NCBI RefSeq assembly: GCF_018417595.1
Contig: NZ_CP070982.1
Span: 2,567,501-2,631,500, forward strand
Direction of reading: 5' to 3'
DNA from: Pseudomonas entomophila
GTDB taxonomy: Bacteria > Pseudomonadota > Gammaproteobacteria > Pseudomonadales > Pseudomonadaceae
DNA: 64,000 nt
The position numbers were made by a program, and so were the translations under genes. Positions 25,267 to 37,783 of the stretch are shown piece by piece (the stretch's first letter is position 1; each line of letters starts with the position of its first letter). A model generated the notes under the pieces. That model had not been told where the DNA came from. It ran no database searches and saw nothing but the letters and a program-made list of their open reading frames with translations.

Positions 25267-25886
25267 TGGGCGCGGTGGTCGAGCTCGACCGCCTGCTCGA
25301 CCAGCGCCAGGTCTGGCGTGGTCGGCAAGCGCAGGCACGCCCGCTCGGCCTGCAACCCACCGGGCACGCCGCGCTGGACGCGCGGCTGCCCGATGGCGGC
25401 TGGCCAGCGGCGGCGTTGAGCGAACTGTTGCTGGCCAGCCCGGGCTGCGGCGAACTGCAACTGCTCTGGCCGACGCTGGCGCGCCTGACCAGCGTCGGCG
25501 AGCGGGTGGTGCTGGTGGCGCCACCGTTCATCCCCTTCGCGCCGGCCTGGCAGGCGGCGGGGGTGGACCTGCGCTGGCTGGCCCAGGTCGACGCCACGGC
25601 GGGCGACGCCTTGTGGGCGGCCGAGCAGTGCCTGCGCTCGGGCAGTTGCGCGGCCGTGCTGTGCTGGCCGGAGCGCGTAGACGACCGCGCGCTGCGGCGC
25701 CTGCAGGTGGCGGCGGAAACCGGCGAGGCCCTGGCGTTTGCCTGCCGCACGCAACAGGCCGCGCTCAACCCGTCGCCGGCTGCCCTGCGCATCGCCATCG
25801 ACACCCGTCCGGCGCAGTGGCGGGTACTCAAGTGCCGTGGCGGCCTGCCGCCCGCCGCGCCTATCGCCTGCCCGGGGCGGGGCTGA
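25266..25886 (+). CDS. imuA: Translesion synthesis protein ImuA
   Basis: 206 aa. It is a RecA/SulA-like protein: 'GLQPTGHAALDARLPDGGWP' near the N-terminus, then 'ERVVLVAPPFIPFAPAWQAA' and 'CRSGSC'-like turns of a RecA fold without a canonical Walker A. ImuA works with ImuB to bring the DnaE2 polymerase to damaged DNA. Its start overlaps the lexA2 stop and its stop lies 6 bp before imuB, as is standard for this cassette. Confidence 0.9.
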   Translation: MGAVVELDRLLDQRQVWRGRQAQARPLGLQPTGHAALDARLPDGGWPAAALSELLLASPGCGELQLLWPTLARLTSVGERVVLVAPPFIPFAPAWQAAGVDLRWLAQVDATAGDALWAAEQCLRSGSCAAVLCWPERVDDRALRRLQVAAETGEALAFACRTQQAALNPSPAALRIAIDTRPAQWRVLKCRGGLPPAAPIACPGRG

Positions 25887-25892
25887 TGCATC

Positions 25893-27311
25893 ATGCTCTG
25901 GGCCTGCATCCTGCTGCCGCAGCTGGCGCTGGACACCGTCCTGCGCGAGCGTGACGACCCCGACACGCCGCTGGTATTGATCGACGGGCCGACCCAGCGC
26001 CGCGTGCTGCGGGCGGTCAACCCGGCCGCCAGCCAGCTGGGCCTGCGTGCCGGGCAGAGCCTGACCGCCGCCCGCGCCCTGGCCGATGGCTTCACCTGCG
26101 TCGAAGTCGATCCGGCGCGTATCGAGCAGGTGCAGCAGTTGCTGGCCGCCTGGGCCTACCGGTTCAGTGCCCAGGTCAGCCTGCATTATCCTCGCGCACT
26201 GTTGCTGGAAGTGGGCTCGAGCTTGCAGCTGTTCGGGCCCTGGCCGTTGTTCGAGGCGCAGCTACGCCAGGAACTGGCTGCCTTGGGGCTGCGCCAGCGC
26301 ATCGTGCTGGCCAGCAATCCGGTGGCCGCGCGCATGCTCGCCAACGCTCACGATGGTCTGGCCGTGGCCAGCCCCGATGAGACCCGCGCCGCCGTGTCGA
26401 ACCTGCCCATCGACCGCGCCGGCCTGCCGCCGGAGGTCAGCACCACGCTGGCGCGCATGGGCCTGCGGCGGCTGGGGGAGGTGCTCGCGCTGCCGCGCGA
26501 GGCGCTGGCCAGGCGCTTCAGCGCCCAGGTTCAGGTGCACCTGGACCAGTTGCTCGGCCTGCGCACAATGGGGCTGGGCTTCTACCAGCCGCCCGACCGT
26601 TTCGAGGCGCGGCTGGAGCTGAACTTCGATGTCGAATCACACCAGGCGCTGTTGTTCCCCCTGCGCCGCCTGCTCACCGACCTGGCCGCCTTCCTGGCCG
26701 GGCGGGATTGCGGCGTGCAGCGTTTCGAGCTGCATCTGGAGCACGCCGAAGGCCCGGCCACGCGGCTCACGGTCGGCCTGCTGGCCGCCGAGCGCGACGC
26801 GGCGATGCTCTTCGAACTGGCCCGGGGGCGGCTGGAGCCGCTGCGCATCCCGGCTCCTGTGCGCAACCTGCGCCTGGTCGCCGCGGACCTGCCGGCCTTC
26901 GTGCCCCAGCACCGGGCCTTGTTCGACCCGCGTGCCCAGCAGGCCCAACCCTGGGAGCAGTTGCGCGAGCGGTTACGGGCGCGACTGGGCGACGAAGCGG
27001 TCAAGGGCCTGCGCGCCGAGGCCGATCATCGCCCCGAGTGCGCCTGGCAAGGGGCGTGGCAGGAGGGCGCGGGCCGGCTGGTCGTCGCCCCGGGCAGCCG
27101 CCCTGGCTGGTTGTTGCCGGAGCCACGGGCCTTGCCTGAAGCCGGCCTGCGCCTGCTCGGCAATGCCGAGCGCATCGAGTCCGGCTGGTGGGACGGCGGC
27201 GATGTGCGCCGCGACTACTACCGCATCGAGACCCGCGACGGCCTGTGCGGCTGGGCCTACCGTGACCTGGCCCAGCCCGGGCCGCTGTGGCTGCAGGGCT
27301 GGTTCGCATGA
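25893..27311 (+). CDS. imuB: Y-family polymerase-like protein ImuB
   Basis: 472 aa. The N-terminus ([20 protein letters not shown]) aligns with the first strand of Y-family polymerases, but the catalytic acidic residues and steric-gate pattern are not in place, as is known for ImuB, which is a non-catalytic adaptor. Palm, finger and helix-hairpin-helix regions follow ([20 protein letters not shown]), then a little-finger-like domain. ImuB binds the sliding clamp and DnaE2. It overlaps dnaE2 by four bases (ATGA). Confidence 0.92.
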   Translation: MLWACILLPQLALDTVLRERDDPDTPLVLIDGPTQRRVLRAVNPAASQLGLRAGQSLTAARALADGFTCVEVDPARIEQVQQLLAAWAYRFSAQVSLHYPRALLLEVGSSLQLFGPWPLFEAQLRQELAALGLRQRIVLASNPVAARMLANAHDGLAVASPDETRAAVSNLPIDRAGLPPEVSTTLARMGLRRLGEVLALPREALARRFSAQVQVHLDQLLGLRTMGLGFYQPPDRFEARLELNFDVESHQALLFPLRRLLTDLAAFLAGRDCGVQRFELHLEHAEGPATRLTVGLLAAERDAAMLFELARGRLEPLRIPAPVRNLRLVAADLPAFVPQHRALFDPRAQQAQPWEQLRERLRARLGDEAVKGLRAEADHRPECAWQGAWQEGAGRLVVAPGSRPGWLLPEPRALPEAGLRLLGNAERIESGWWDGGDVRRDYYRIETRDGLCGWAYRDLAQPGPLWLQGWFA

Positions 27312-30300
27312 GCACGCCGGGCTATGCCGAGCTGCACTGCCTGTCGAACTTCAGTTTCCAGCGCGGCGCCTCCAGCGCCGACGAACTGTTCCGACGGGCC
27401 CGCGAGCAGGGCTACCAGGCCCTGGCGATCACCGACGAGTGCACGCTGGCCGGCATCGTCCGGGCCTGGCAGGCCGCCAAGGCGCATGAGTTGCGGTTGA
27501 TCATCGGTAGCGAGGTGCAGGTGCATCAGGGGCCCAAGCTGGTGCTGCTGGTGCAGGATCTGCGCGGCTACCAGAACCTCTGCGCCTTGATCACTCGCGC
27601 TCGGCGCCGGGCACGCAAGGGCAGTTACCAGTTGCTCGGCGAGGACCTCGAGGCTCATCACCAGGGCCTGCTGGCGTTGTGGGTCGCGGCTCCTGGCGAC
27701 CAGCCGGGGTCCGGGCCTTGGTTGCGCACGCTGTTCGGCGAGCGCCTGTGGCTGGCGGCGCACCTGCACCGTGGTGCCGACGATCAGGCCCGGCTGGCGT
27801 GGCTGCGTGCGCAGGGCCTGCGCCTCGATGTGCCACTGGTGGCCTGCGGCGACGTGCACATGCATGCCCGTGGCCGCCGCGCCCTGCAGGATTGCATGAC
27901 CGCCATCCGCGCCCATTGCAGCGTGGCCGAGGCGGGCGGCCTGCTGTTCGCCAACGGCGAGCGCCACCTGCGCCCGCTCGACCAGCTGCGGGAGCTGTAC
28001 CCCGCACCACTGCTGGACGAGACGCTGAATATCGCCCGGCGGTGCACCTTCGATCTCTCGCAACTGAAATACCGGTACCCCCGCGAACTGGTGCCGGAAG
28101 GTCACAGCCCCGCCAGTTGGTTAAGGGTGCTGTGCGAGCAGGGCCTGCCCGGGCGCTGGCCCGACGGCCCGAGCGACAAGGTGCGCGCGGTGCTGGACAA
28201 GGAGCTGGCGTTGATCGAGGAGCTGGGCTACGAAAGCTACTTCCTCACCGTCCACGACATTGTCGCGTTCGCCCGCCGCCAGCGCATCCTGTGCCAGGGA
28301 CGGGGGTCGGCGGCCAACTCGGTGGTGTGCTTCGTGCTGGGCATCACCGAACTCGACCCCATGGTGCACCGCCTGCTGTTCGAGCGCTTTCTGTCCCGCG
28401 AGCGCAACGAGCCGCCGGATATCGACGTGGACTTCGAGCATGACCGCCGCGAAGAAGTGATCCAGTACGTGTTCAGCCGCTATGGCCGGCACCGGGCCGC
28501 GCTCACCGCCGTGGTCAGCAGCTACCACGCCGCCGGCGCGGTGCGCGACGTGGCGCGGGCGCTGGGGCTGCCGGCCGACCAGGTGGACGCCCTGGCCAAG
28601 TGCTGTGGGCGCTGGAGCGACCGTATCCCCGACGCTCAACGCCTGGCCGAGGCCGGTTTCGATGGGCAGAGCCCGTCGTTGCGGCGCATCCTGGTGCTGG
28701 CCGGCGAGCTGATCGGTTTCCCCCGGCACTTGTCGCAGCACCCCGGTGGCTTCGTCATCAGCGAGCAGCCCCTCGACCAGCTGGTGCCGGTGGAGAACGC
28801 GACGATGGAGGCGCGCACGGTGATCCAGTGGGACAAGGACGACCTGGACATGGTCGGCCTGCTCAAGGTCGACGTGCTCGCCCTCGGCATGCTCAGCGCC
28901 CTGCGCCGCTGTTTCGACCTGCTGTACCGGCACCGGGGGATCGAGCTCACCCTCGCCAGCATCCCGCCGGACGACCCGGCCACCTACGCGATGATCGGTC
29001 GCGCCGAAACCATGGGCGTGTTCCAGATCGAATCGCGGGCGCAGATGGCCATGTTGCCCAGGTTGCGCCCGGAGAACTTCTACGACCTGGTGATCGAGGT
29101 GGCGATCGTGCGCCCGGGGCCGATCCAGGGCGACATGGTTCACCCGTATCTGCGCCGTCGCCTCAGGCAGGAGCCGGTGACCTACCCGTCGGAAGAGCTC
29201 AGGGAGGTGTTCCAGCGCACCTTGGGTGTGCCGTTGTTCCAGGAGCAGGTGATGGAGCTGGCCATGGTCGCCGCCGACTACACCCCCGGCGAGGCCGACC
29301 AGTTGCGCCGCAGCATGGCCGCCTGGAAACGCCATGGCGGCCTTGAGCCGCATCGGCAACGGCTGGTCTCGGGCATGCTGCGCAACGGTTACGAGCTGGC
29401 CTTTGCCGAGCGCATCTTCGAGCAGATCAAGGGCTTTGGCAGCTACGGTTTCCCCGAGTCCCACGCCGCCAGCTTCGCCCTGCTGTGCTATGCCAGCAGT
29501 TGGCTGAAATGCCATCAGCCGGCGATCTTCACCTGCGCGCTGGTCAACAGCTGGCCCATGGGCTTCTACAGCCCCGACCAGCTGTTGCAGGAGGCGCGGC
29601 GGCAGGGCATCGAGGTGCGCCCGGTGGATGTGCTGCACAGTGACTGGGACTGCACCCTGGAGCCGGTGGGCGAGGGCGGCCTGGCCATTCGCCTGGGCTT
29701 GCGCCAGGTGCGGGGCTTCAGCGAGGCGGATGCCCGACGCCTGGAGCAGGCGCGGGCGCTGCGGCCCTGGCGCGATGTCGAGGACCTGTGCCTGCGCGTC
29801 GAGCTCGACAGCCGCGCCCGCGGGCGCCTGGCCGATGCCGGAGCGCTGCGGGCGCTGGCCGGCAACCGCCACCAGGCGCGCTGGCAGGTGGCGGCGGTGC
29901 AGGCGCAGCTGCCATTATTCGCCCAGGTCGAGCCGGCCCCGGAGCCGGTGGTGATGCTGCCGGCTCCCAGCGTGGCGCAGGACCTGCACGCCGACTACGT
30001 CACCCTGGGCACCACCCTGGGGCCCCACCCGCTGACCCTGCTGCGTTCACGGCTGCGGGCACTGGGCTGTCGCAGCTCAGGGGAACTGGCGGGTGTCGAG
30101 GACGGCGACAACATCGCCGTGGCCGGGCTGGTGGTCGGGCGCCAGCGGCCGCAGACGGCCAGTGGCGTGACCTTCGTCACCCTCGAGGATGAGCACGGCA
30201 TGGTCAACGTGGTGGTCTGGCGCGACCTGGCCGAGCGCCAGCGGCGGGCGCTGGTGGGGGCACGGTTGCTCAAGGTCAGCGGGCGCCTGGAGCAGGAAAG

Positions 30301-30388
30301 TGGCGTGCGCCACCTGATTGCCCGGCGGCTGGAGGATATCAGCCCGTTGCTGCAGGGGCTGGAGGTGCACAGCCGCGATTTTCACTGA
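27308..30388 (+). CDS. dnaE2: Error-prone DNA polymerase DnaE2
   Basis: 1026 aa from the ATG at 27308, which overlaps the imuB stop. The PHP domain is at the N-terminus ([20 protein letters not shown], then [10 protein letters not shown]). The polymerase active-site Asp pair lies in [16 protein letters not shown] near residue 375, and [11 protein letters not shown] marks the fingers. An OB fold is at the C-terminus ([19 protein letters not shown]). The length is typical of DnaE2, shorter than replicative DnaE1. It carries out damage-induced mutagenic synthesis with ImuA and ImuB. Confidence 0.96.
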   Translation: MSTPGYAELHCLSNFSFQRGASSADELFRRAREQGYQALAITDECTLAGIVRAWQAAKAHELRLIIGSEVQVHQGPKLVLLVQDLRGYQNLCALITRARRRARKGSYQLLGEDLEAHHQGLLALWVAAPGDQPGSGPWLRTLFGERLWLAAHLHRGADDQARLAWLRAQGLRLDVPLVACGDVHMHARGRRALQDCMTAIRAHCSVAEAGGLLFANGERHLRPLDQLRELYPAPLLDETLNIARRCTFDLSQLKYRYPRELVPEGHSPASWLRVLCEQGLPGRWPDGPSDKVRAVLDKELALIEELGYESYFLTVHDIVAFARRQRILCQGRGSAANSVVCFVLGITELDPMVHRLLFERFLSRERNEPPDIDVDFEHDRREEVIQYVFSRYGRHRAALTAVVSSYHAAGAVRDVARALGLPADQVDALAKCCGRWSDRIPDAQRLAEAGFDGQSPSLRRILVLAGELIGFPRHLSQHPGGFVISEQPLDQLVPVENATMEARTVIQWDKDDLDMVGLLKVDVLALGMLSALRRCFDLLYRHRGIELTLASIPPDDPATYAMIGRAETMGVFQIESRAQMAMLPRLRPENFYDLVIEVAIVRPGPIQGDMVHPYLRRRLRQEPVTYPSEELREVFQRTLGVPLFQEQVMELAMVAADYTPGEADQLRRSMAAWKRHGGLEPHRQRLVSGMLRNGYELAFAERIFEQIKGFGSYGFPESHAASFALLCYASSWLKCHQPAIFTCALVNSWPMGFYSPDQLLQEARRQGIEVRPVDVLHSDWDCTLEPVGEGGLAIRLGLRQVRGFSEADARRLEQARALRPWRDVEDLCLRVELDSRARGRLADAGALRALAGNRHQARWQVAAVQAQLPLFAQVEPAPEPVVMLPAPSVAQDLHADYVTLGTTLGPHPLTLLRSRLRALGCRSSGELAGVEDGDNIAVAGLVVGRQRPQTASGVTFVTLEDEHGMVNVVVWRDLAERQRRALVGARLLKVSGRLEQESGVRHLIARRLEDISPLLQGLEVHSRDFH

Positions 30389-30476
30389 GCCCGAAGGGGC
30401 GAGGCGACAGGCTTCCCCCGGTTTTCCCCAACTCTGGGCTATAACCTGTAGATGGTGCCCAGCCGCGGAGCCCGCC

Positions 30477-31925
30477 ATGGACCTCGCCCCTCGTCCCGAC
30501 ACACTGATGCCCGCCGCCGAATCCAGCGCGGCGCGGCGGCCGTTCGACCTGTTGCGCTGGTACGCCTGGGTCAGCCTGGCATTCATCGTTTCGGTGGCCG
30601 TGGGGCTGGGGCTGATCTCCAGCCGCTACATCATCGACGAGAGCGTCGAGCGTGACGCGCTGCTCACCGCCCAGTTCATCACCTCCATCGCCGACGCCGA
30701 AGTGCGCCATGTGTCGATTCCCAATGTGCGCACCATGGGCGAGTTGCTCGACCCACGCCTCGACCCGTCATTGCCGGACGTCGACCCCGAGGCCCGGCGC
30801 AAGGCCAGGGGCGAGTTCCTCGACCATATCGCCCACCTGCCGGACATGCTCCTGGCCAATATCTATTCGCCCGACCGCACGGTGATCTGGTCGAGCAACC
30901 CGGCGCTGATCGGCAAGCTGATAAACGCCGATGACGACCTCGACCAGGCCTTCGAATACAAGAGGCGCGTGTCGGCCAGCTATCACGACTTCGACCAGGT
31001 GCGTAGCGAGCAGAAGTTCATCACGCCGCCGGAGAAGCTGTTCATCGAGAACTACATCCCGCTGCTCGACGCCGATGGCGAGCAGGTCACGGCGATGGTG
31101 GAAATCTACAAGGAGCCCCATGACCTGATCGTGCGTATCGAGCATGGCCTGATACTGATCTGGCTGGCCATCACCGTGGGGGCTGGCATGGTCTACGTCG
31201 GGCTGTACGGCATCATGCGCCGGGCCGCGCGGGTCATGGCGGTGCAGCAGAAGCGGCTGATCGGTAATGAAACCTTCGTGGCGCTGGGCGAGGTGTCGTC
31301 GGCGGTGGCCCATAGCCTGCGCAACCCGTTGGCGAGCATCCGCTCGAGCGCCGAACTGGCCCAGGCCTTCGACGAGGGGCCGGCGCAGCGCCACGTCAAC
31401 GACATCATCAGCCAGGTCGACCGCATGTCGCAGTGGGTGCGGGAGCTGCTGCAGTCGCTGCGACCACTCAATGACGAGGCGGTACCGGTAGACCTGGGGC
31501 AAGTGTTGCAGGAAAGTTTCCAGGTCTTCGCCGCGCCTCTGAGCAGGGGGCGGGTACAGGTGCACTTGCCGGAACTGCCTGGTGTGCGCGTATTGGGGCA
31601 GCCGGCGCTGCTTGCGCAGATCTTCAACAGCCTCATTGCCAATGCCTTGGAGTCGATGGGCCAGGGGGGCGACCTGCGTGTCGAGGTGATTCGGCGGGAC
31701 CGGCGCAACCTGACCCTGCGCCTTTCCGATACCGGCAAGGGGATGAGCGAACAACAACAGCGCATGGCCTTCCGACCGTTCTTTTCCACCAAGCAAGGTG
31801 GCCTGGGGGTGGGGCTGATGTTGGTCAAGCGGATCATGGAACGTTTCGGTGGTTCGGTGCGTTTGAGCAGCTATCCCGGTTCCGGTACCCGGGTGTCACT
31901 GAGTTTCAGGTTGGCTTCTGGGTGA
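30477..31925 (+). CDS. Sensor histidine kinase (first of a tandem pair)
   Basis: 482 aa from ATG 30477 (GGAG six bases before). TM1 is near residues 25-45 (YAWVSLAFIVSVAVGLGLIS), a periplasmic sensor of about 190 aa follows, and TM2 lies near 225-245. The HisKA box is SSAVAHSLRNPLASIRSSAE with the phospho-His, then N-, G- and F-boxes (SLIANALESMG, LSDTGKGMS, FFSTKQGGLGVGL). It is a close paralogue of the next kinase: both share SVERDA.LTAQFI, LFIENYIPL and YKEP. No response regulator gene lies directly behind it; the shared one follows the second kinase. Confidence 0.9.
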   Translation: MDLAPRPDTLMPAAESSAARRPFDLLRWYAWVSLAFIVSVAVGLGLISSRYIIDESVERDALLTAQFITSIADAEVRHVSIPNVRTMGELLDPRLDPSLPDVDPEARRKARGEFLDHIAHLPDMLLANIYSPDRTVIWSSNPALIGKLINADDDLDQAFEYKRRVSASYHDFDQVRSEQKFITPPEKLFIENYIPLLDADGEQVTAMVEIYKEPHDLIVRIEHGLILIWLAITVGAGMVYVGLYGIMRRAARVMAVQQKRLIGNETFVALGEVSSAVAHSLRNPLASIRSSAELAQAFDEGPAQRHVNDIISQVDRMSQWVRELLQSLRPLNDEAVPVDLGQVLQESFQVFAAPLSRGRVQVHLPELPGVRVLGQPALLAQIFNSLIANALESMGQGGDLRVEVIRRDRRNLTLRLSDTGKGMSEQQQRMAFRPFFSTKQGGLGVGLMLVKRIMERFGGSVRLSSYPGSGTRVSLSFRLASG

Positions 31926-31991
31926 TGTTAATTATTCGGTTTGCACAATAACTTCATGATTTTTAACGAATTCATGTCATTGATGAGTTTT

Positions 31992-32014
31992 CCCCGAATG
32001 TGGGGGTTTTTCTA
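31992..32014 (+). terminator. Weak terminator between the paralogous kinases
   Basis: CCCC-GAATGT-GGGG followed by TTTTTCT, in an AT-rich gap of 207 bp between the two kinase genes. The stem is short, so partial read-through is likely. Confidence 0.35.
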
Positions 32015-33594
32015 TAAACAGAATTAACAGAACAAAATAAGTGTCTGTTTTTAAAGTAAAAAATATTTTTGGCTGATTTTTTGCTGCTATGTATCAGTGG
32101 CCCCGAACAGGCGTCCAGGCGGGAACGAAGCTATGCAGACGCTGGAGAACGAAACCCCTGACAGCACCCGTGGCCCCTCCGTAGGGGGGGCTGTGCCGCT
32201 GCACGAATTCAACCTGCTGCGCTGGTTCTCCCTGGTCAGCCTGTTGATCATCGCATCGGTGGCCGGTGGCCTGGGCTATGTGTCGACCCGCTTCGTGGTG
32301 CGTGACAGCGTCGAGCGCGACGCCATGCTGACCGCCCAGTTCATCCAGGCCATGGCCCAGGCCGAGGTCCGTCACTCTCAGCTGCCGCCAGGCACCACCA
32401 TGGGCGAGCTGATCGACCCTCGGCTGGACCAGCAACACCTGCAGTTCGGTGCCCCGTTGGCGGAGTCGACCCGGGTGGAGTTCCTCGACCATGTGGAGCA
32501 CCTGCCCGACACGCTGCTGGCCAATGTCTATGCCCGCGATCGCACCGTGGTCTGGTCGACCAACCCGCAGTTGATTGGCAAACACATCGACGAGGACGAC
32601 GACCTCGAGCACGCCTTTGGCTCGCGCAAGGCCGTTTCGGCCAGCTATCACAAGGCCGATGAGGACCGTGAGGAGCAGAAATTCCAGCGTGAGCCCCGGC
32701 ACCTGTTCATCGAGAACTACATCCCGCTGTTCGATAGCCAGGGCGAGCGGGTGCTGGCGATGGTCGAGATCTACAAGGAGCCCCAGGACCTGGTGCGGCG
32801 AATCCAGCGAGGCTACGTGCTGATCTGGGCGTCCACCCTGGTGGGCGGCGCACTGATCTACCTGGGCCTGTTCTGGATCGTGCGCCGCGCCGCCAGCATG
32901 CTGCACCACCAACAGGACCGCCTGGTGGCCAGCGAAACCTATGCCGCCCTGGGCGAAATGTCCTCGGCAGTGGCCCATAGCCTGCGCAATCCATTGGCCA
33001 ACATCCGTTCCAGCGCCGAACTCGCACAGGATATCGCCAGCCCGCAGGCGCTGCGCAACATCACTGACATCATCACCCAGGTCGACCGCATGTCGCGTTG
33101 GGTGCGCGACCTGCTGGTATCGCTGCGCCCGGTCAGCGACGAGCCGGAGGCGGTGGACCTGATGGCCGCCCTCGAGGATACACGCCAGGCCTTCGCCCCG
33201 CAGATCGAGCGCAATGGTGTGGGGTTCAGGCTGCTGGGGCCTGCTGAACAGTGGGTTGCCAGCCAGCCACTGCAACTGACCCAGATCCTCAACAGCCTGT
33301 TCGCCAATGCCCTGGAGGCCATGCCCAACGGTGGGCAGCTGTGCGCCGAGGTCCAGTTGCTGGAGAGCGGGCAGGCGCAACTGATGCTCAGCGACACCGG
33401 CAAAGGCATGACCGAGCAGCAGCGGCGCATGGTGTTCAAGCCGTTCTTCACCACCAAACAGGGCGGCCTGGGCGTGGGCCTGGCCCTGGTCAAACGCATC
33501 ATGGAACGCTTCGGCGGCTCGGTCGAACTGAGCAGCCGCATCGAGGAAGGAACCCGCGTCAGCCTGACTTTCAACATTGCAGCGGGAGGGGACC

Positions 33595-35022
<1,428 letters not shown>

Positions 35023-35123
35023 GTCTCAGCTGGCTAGCTGCTCCAGCCTCAAGCCATGCACAATCCTTGCGCGAGATAACACAGCCCTTTGGGCTGCGCT
35101 GTCGCGCAGGGAGCAGGGGCCTC

Positions 35124-35208
35124 TGTAGGAGCGGCTTTAGCCGCGATGCAGGCGACGCGGTATCTGGTACCCGCTTCGCGGGTGATCGCGGCTAAAGCCG
35201 CTCCTACA
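35124..35208. repeat. REP-type inverted repeat
   Basis: TGTAGGAGCGGCTTTAGCCG with CGAT (35124-35147) and its exact inverse copy (35185-35208) form 24-bp arms. Each arm is itself a REP-like palindrome (GCGGCT-TT-AGCCGC). This is the common intergenic REP of P. putida-group genomes. The same family recurs at 59744-59828. It lies between the response regulator and a convergent small gene and could act as a terminator or gyrase/IHF-related element. Confidence 0.88.
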
Positions 35209-35224
35209 GGTGTGGGCAATGTGC

Positions 35225-35518
35225 TCAAGGTTTGCCGCCGCTTCCCTCACCCTCGCGCCCCATCCCCTCCGAGCCGCTGTCACCCATCCCCGGCAAGTCA
35301 CGCTCATCGTTCTGCCGCGCCGCCGGGCTGTCCGGGTCGCTGCCCTGGATCCGTGGGTCGGTATCCCGAGGCATGGGCTTTTCGATGGGGTTGAGGGTGC
35401 TGTCCACGCCGGGCTGCGGCGCCGGGCTGTGGGGGTCGTCCGGGTAGGTGGTCCCGGTACCGACCGCCAGGGCCAGCGGGGACGCGAGCAGGGCTACCAG
35501 CAGAAAGTAAGGCTTCAT
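35225..35518 (-). CDS. Small exported Pro/Asp-rich protein
   Basis: 97 aa from ATG 35518: signal peptide MKPYFLLVALLASPLALAVG, then a low-complexity, Pro/Asp/Gly/Ser-rich mature region (TYPDDPHSPAPQPG; DPRIQGSDPDSPAARQNDE) ending in GEGSGGKP. It is likely disordered in the periplasm or surface. I know of no function. It follows the gntP terminator on the same strand, so it is transcribed separately. Confidence 0.65.
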   Translation of the reverse strand: MKPYFLLVALLASPLALAVGTGTTYPDDPHSPAPQPGVDSTLNPIEKPMPRDTDPRIQGSDPDSPAARQNDERDLPGMGDSGSEGMGREGEGSGGKP

Positions 35519-35545
35519 CGGGGCGGGCTCCTGTGCAACGGCAAG

Positions 35546-35571
35546 AAAAAGGCCCTGCCAGCGCAGGGCCT
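35546..35571 (-). terminator. Rho-independent terminator of gntP
   Basis: On the minus strand, GGCCCTGC and GCAGGGCC make an 8-bp stem with a 4-base loop, followed by TTTTTCTT. It sits about 55 bp after the gntP stop. Confidence 0.82.
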
Positions 35572-35626
35572 CGGTCTCAGTTGGGCCACGTCCGTGTCGA
35601 CAAGGTGCGATCACCCCGATGGACGG

Positions 35627-36979
35627 TCAGACCACCATCGACAGCAGCATGATGAAGATGATGCCGACCACCGAGAGAATGGTCTCCATCATGCTCCAGG
35701 TCTTGAAGGTTTCGGCCACGGTCATGTTGAAGTACTGCTTGACCAGCCAGAAGCCGGCATCGTTGACGTGGGACAGGATCAGCGAGCCAGCGCCGGTGGC
35801 CAGCACCAGCAGCTCGCGGTTGACGCCGGGGACCAGGTCGATCACCGGGGCGACGATGCCGGCGCCGGTGATGGTGGCCACGGTGGCGGAACCGGTGGCG
35901 ATACGGATCACCGCCGCCACCAGCCAGGCCAGCAGGATCGGCGAGATCTGCGCCTGCACCGCCATCTGCCCGATCACGTTGCCCACGCCGGTGTCCACCA
36001 GCATCTGCTTGAAGCCGCCACCGGCACCGACGATCAGCACGATCGCGGCGGTGGGGGCCAGGCTCTGGTCGAGCATCTTCATGATCTGCTGGCGGTTGAA
36101 GCCACGGGCCGAACCAAAGGTGTAGAAGGCCAGCAGCAGGGCGGCGAGCAGGGCGGTGATCGGGTGGCCGATCAGGTCCATCCACTGGCGCACGATGTGC
36201 TCGGCCGGCAGCACCACGTCGGCGAAGGTCTTGAGCAGCATCAGCACCACCGGCAGCAGCACGGTTAGCAGGGTCACGCTGAAGCTGGGCAGGTTGTTCT
36301 GGTTCGACTCGCGGGCGATCTGGTCCATCAGTTCCTGCGAGGGGTTGCCGGGGATGTAGCGCGAGATGAAGTTACCGAACAGGGGGCCGGCGATTACTGC
36401 GGTGGGCAGGGCCACCAGCAGGCCGTAGAAGATGGTCTTGCCGATGTCGGCGTGGAAAATACCGATCGCCAGCAGGGGGCCCGGGTGCGGTGGCACCAGG
36501 CCATGCACCACGGACAGGCCGGCCAGCAGCGGGATGCCGATCTTCACCAGCGACACGCCGGAACGGCGGGCGACGATGAACACCAGCGGGATCAGCAGCA
36601 CGAAGCCGATTTCGAAGAACAGCGGGATGCCCACCAGGAAGGCGGCGAACATCATGGCCCAGTGCACTTTCTGTTTGCCGAAGGCGCGGATCAGGGTCTG
36701 AGCGATCTGGTCGGCGCCGCCGGAGTCGGCCATCAGCTTGCCGAGCATGGTGCCCAGGGCCAGGACGATGCCGACGAAACCAAGCACGCCGCCGAAGCCG
36801 TCCTGGAACGACTTCATCACCTTGGCCACCGGCATGCCGGAGGTCAGGCCGAGAAAGCCCGCGGCCAGGGTAAGGGCAACGAAAGGGTGGACCTTGAAAT
36901 GGGTGATCAGCAGGATCAGCCCGACGATGGTGACCATCGCGTCGAGCAGCAGGTAGGTATCAGTAGCCAGTCCGAACAT
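35627..36979 (-). CDS. gntP: Gluconate:proton symporter, GntP family
   Basis: 450 aa with 12-14 predicted membrane segments, beginning MFGLATDTYLLLDAMVTIVG. 'VHGLVPPHPGPLLAIGIFHA' is the GntP-family signature, and GFVGIVLALGTMLGKLMADS is another conserved segment. It imports gluconate across the inner membrane with a proton. It lies 114 bp downstream of the gluconokinase gene on the same strand, and the gap contains a GntR-type operator, so it has its own promoter as well as possible read-through. Confidence 0.93.
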   Translation of the reverse strand: MFGLATDTYLLLDAMVTIVGLILLITHFKVHPFVALTLAAGFLGLTSGMPVAKVMKSFQDGFGGVLGFVGIVLALGTMLGKLMADSGGADQIAQTLIRAFGKQKVHWAMMFAAFLVGIPLFFEIGFVLLIPLVFIVARRSGVSLVKIGIPLLAGLSVVHGLVPPHPGPLLAIGIFHADIGKTIFYGLLVALPTAVIAGPLFGNFISRYIPGNPSQELMDQIARESNQNNLPSFSVTLLTVLLPVVLMLLKTFADVVLPAEHIVRQWMDLIGHPITALLAALLLAFYTFGSARGFNRQQIMKMLDQSLAPTAAIVLIVGAGGGFKQMLVDTGVGNVIGQMAVQAQISPILLAWLVAAVIRIATGSATVATITGAGIVAPVIDLVPGVNRELLVLATGAGSLILSHVNDAGFWLVKQYFNMTVAETFKTWSMMETILSVVGIIFIMLLSMVV

Positions 36980-37052
36980 GGTTCGTAAGCCTCGGTCTTG
37001 TCGTTGTTGTTTTGGTATTGCTTGTAGGTTTAGCGTCAGCTGAGATCAGTTA

Positions 37053-37075
37053 TCAAGACAGCGCTGTCTTTGGTG
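37053..37075. promoter_or_regulatory. GntR-type operator before gntP
   Basis: AAGACAGCGCTGTCTT (37055-37070) is a perfect 16-bp palindrome; on the minus strand the site reads ACCAAAGACAGCGCT. The AGCGCT centre is shared with the two other sites in this locus. It lies 76 bp before the gntP start. Confidence 0.7.
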
Positions 37076-37093
37076 AGCCGGAAAACCACCGGG

Positions 37094-37633
37094 TCAGGCG
37101 GTTCGCGCCAGGGGCCGCTCACCGCAAGGCTTTAGCCAGGCATCTACGGACTCGGCCAGGGCCACGACCGGGAGGGTGGCGTCCAGGGCCAGGGTCAGCG
37201 GCTCACCGTGCGGGGCCTCCAATGCGGCGAACTGGCTTTCGATCAGGCTGGCGGGCATGAAATGGCCGGGGCGGGCGAGCACGCGTTTTTCCGCTTCCTG
37301 GGGCGTGAGTTCGAGGAACACGAAGCCCAGCGCCGGTACGGCACTGCGTAGCGTGTCACGGTAGCGGCGCTTGAGCGCGGAACAGGTCAGGATGGGGCGT
37401 TCGCCGGCAGCAATGGTGGCCTGCAGTTCTTCGCCCAGGCGTACCAGCCAGCCGGCTCGGTCATCGTCGTCCAAGGGGATGCCGGCACTCATCTTGCGAA
37501 TGTTCTCGACGGGGTGGAAGGCATCGCCTTCGATCAGGCGACCGCCGCTGTGGGCGGCAATGGCGGCACCGATCGAGCTCTTGCCGCAACCAGCCACGCC
37601 CATGACCACAAGTGCGGACAGGGAAGGGTTCAT
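37094..37633 (-). CDS. gntK: Gluconokinase
   Basis: 179 aa. P-loop VMGVAGCGKSSIGAAIA near residues 11-27, followed by GDAFHPVENIRKMSAGIPLD, which is diagnostic of the GntK/IdnK carbohydrate kinase family. It phosphorylates D-gluconate to 6-phosphogluconate, the entry to the Entner-Doudoroff pathway. The ATG at 37633 follows AGGAGGT. It is first in the gntK-gntP direction of transcription and diverges from the regulator gene 208 bp away. Confidence 0.94.
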   Translation of the reverse strand: MNPSLSALVVMGVAGCGKSSIGAAIAAHSGGRLIEGDAFHPVENIRKMSAGIPLDDDDRAGWLVRLGEELQATIAAGERPILTCSALKRRYRDTLRSAVPALGFVFLELTPQEAEKRVLARPGHFMPASLIESQFAALEAPHGEPLTLALDATLPVVALAESVDAWLKPCGERPLARTA

Positions 37634-37652
37634 CTGTACCTCCTGCTGGGTG

Positions 37653-37670
37653 AGATAGCGCTGTCTTGGT
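37653..37670. promoter_or_regulatory. GntR-type operator before gntK
   Basis: On the minus strand ACCAAGACAGCGCTATCT; it shares the ACCAAG and AGCGCT halves with the other two sites. It sits 20-37 bp upstream of the gntK start, where binding would block transcription. Confidence 0.7.
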
Positions 37671-37783
37671 GATGACGGGTCAAGCCCGCCAGCGCCACCC
37701 TCCCGGGTGTTGTTGGTCTTGTCCTAGGCAGTATGGACGCATCGCATACGGCTGCTACCAAGATTGCATTGCCTGCGTCCTGA

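Noticed and set aside
28121..29872. Long minus-strand open frame of 583 codons inside dnaE2
   Set aside because: Antisense shadow in high-GC coding DNA; composition is His/Gln/Arg-rich with no domain, and dnaE2 on the other strand is certain.
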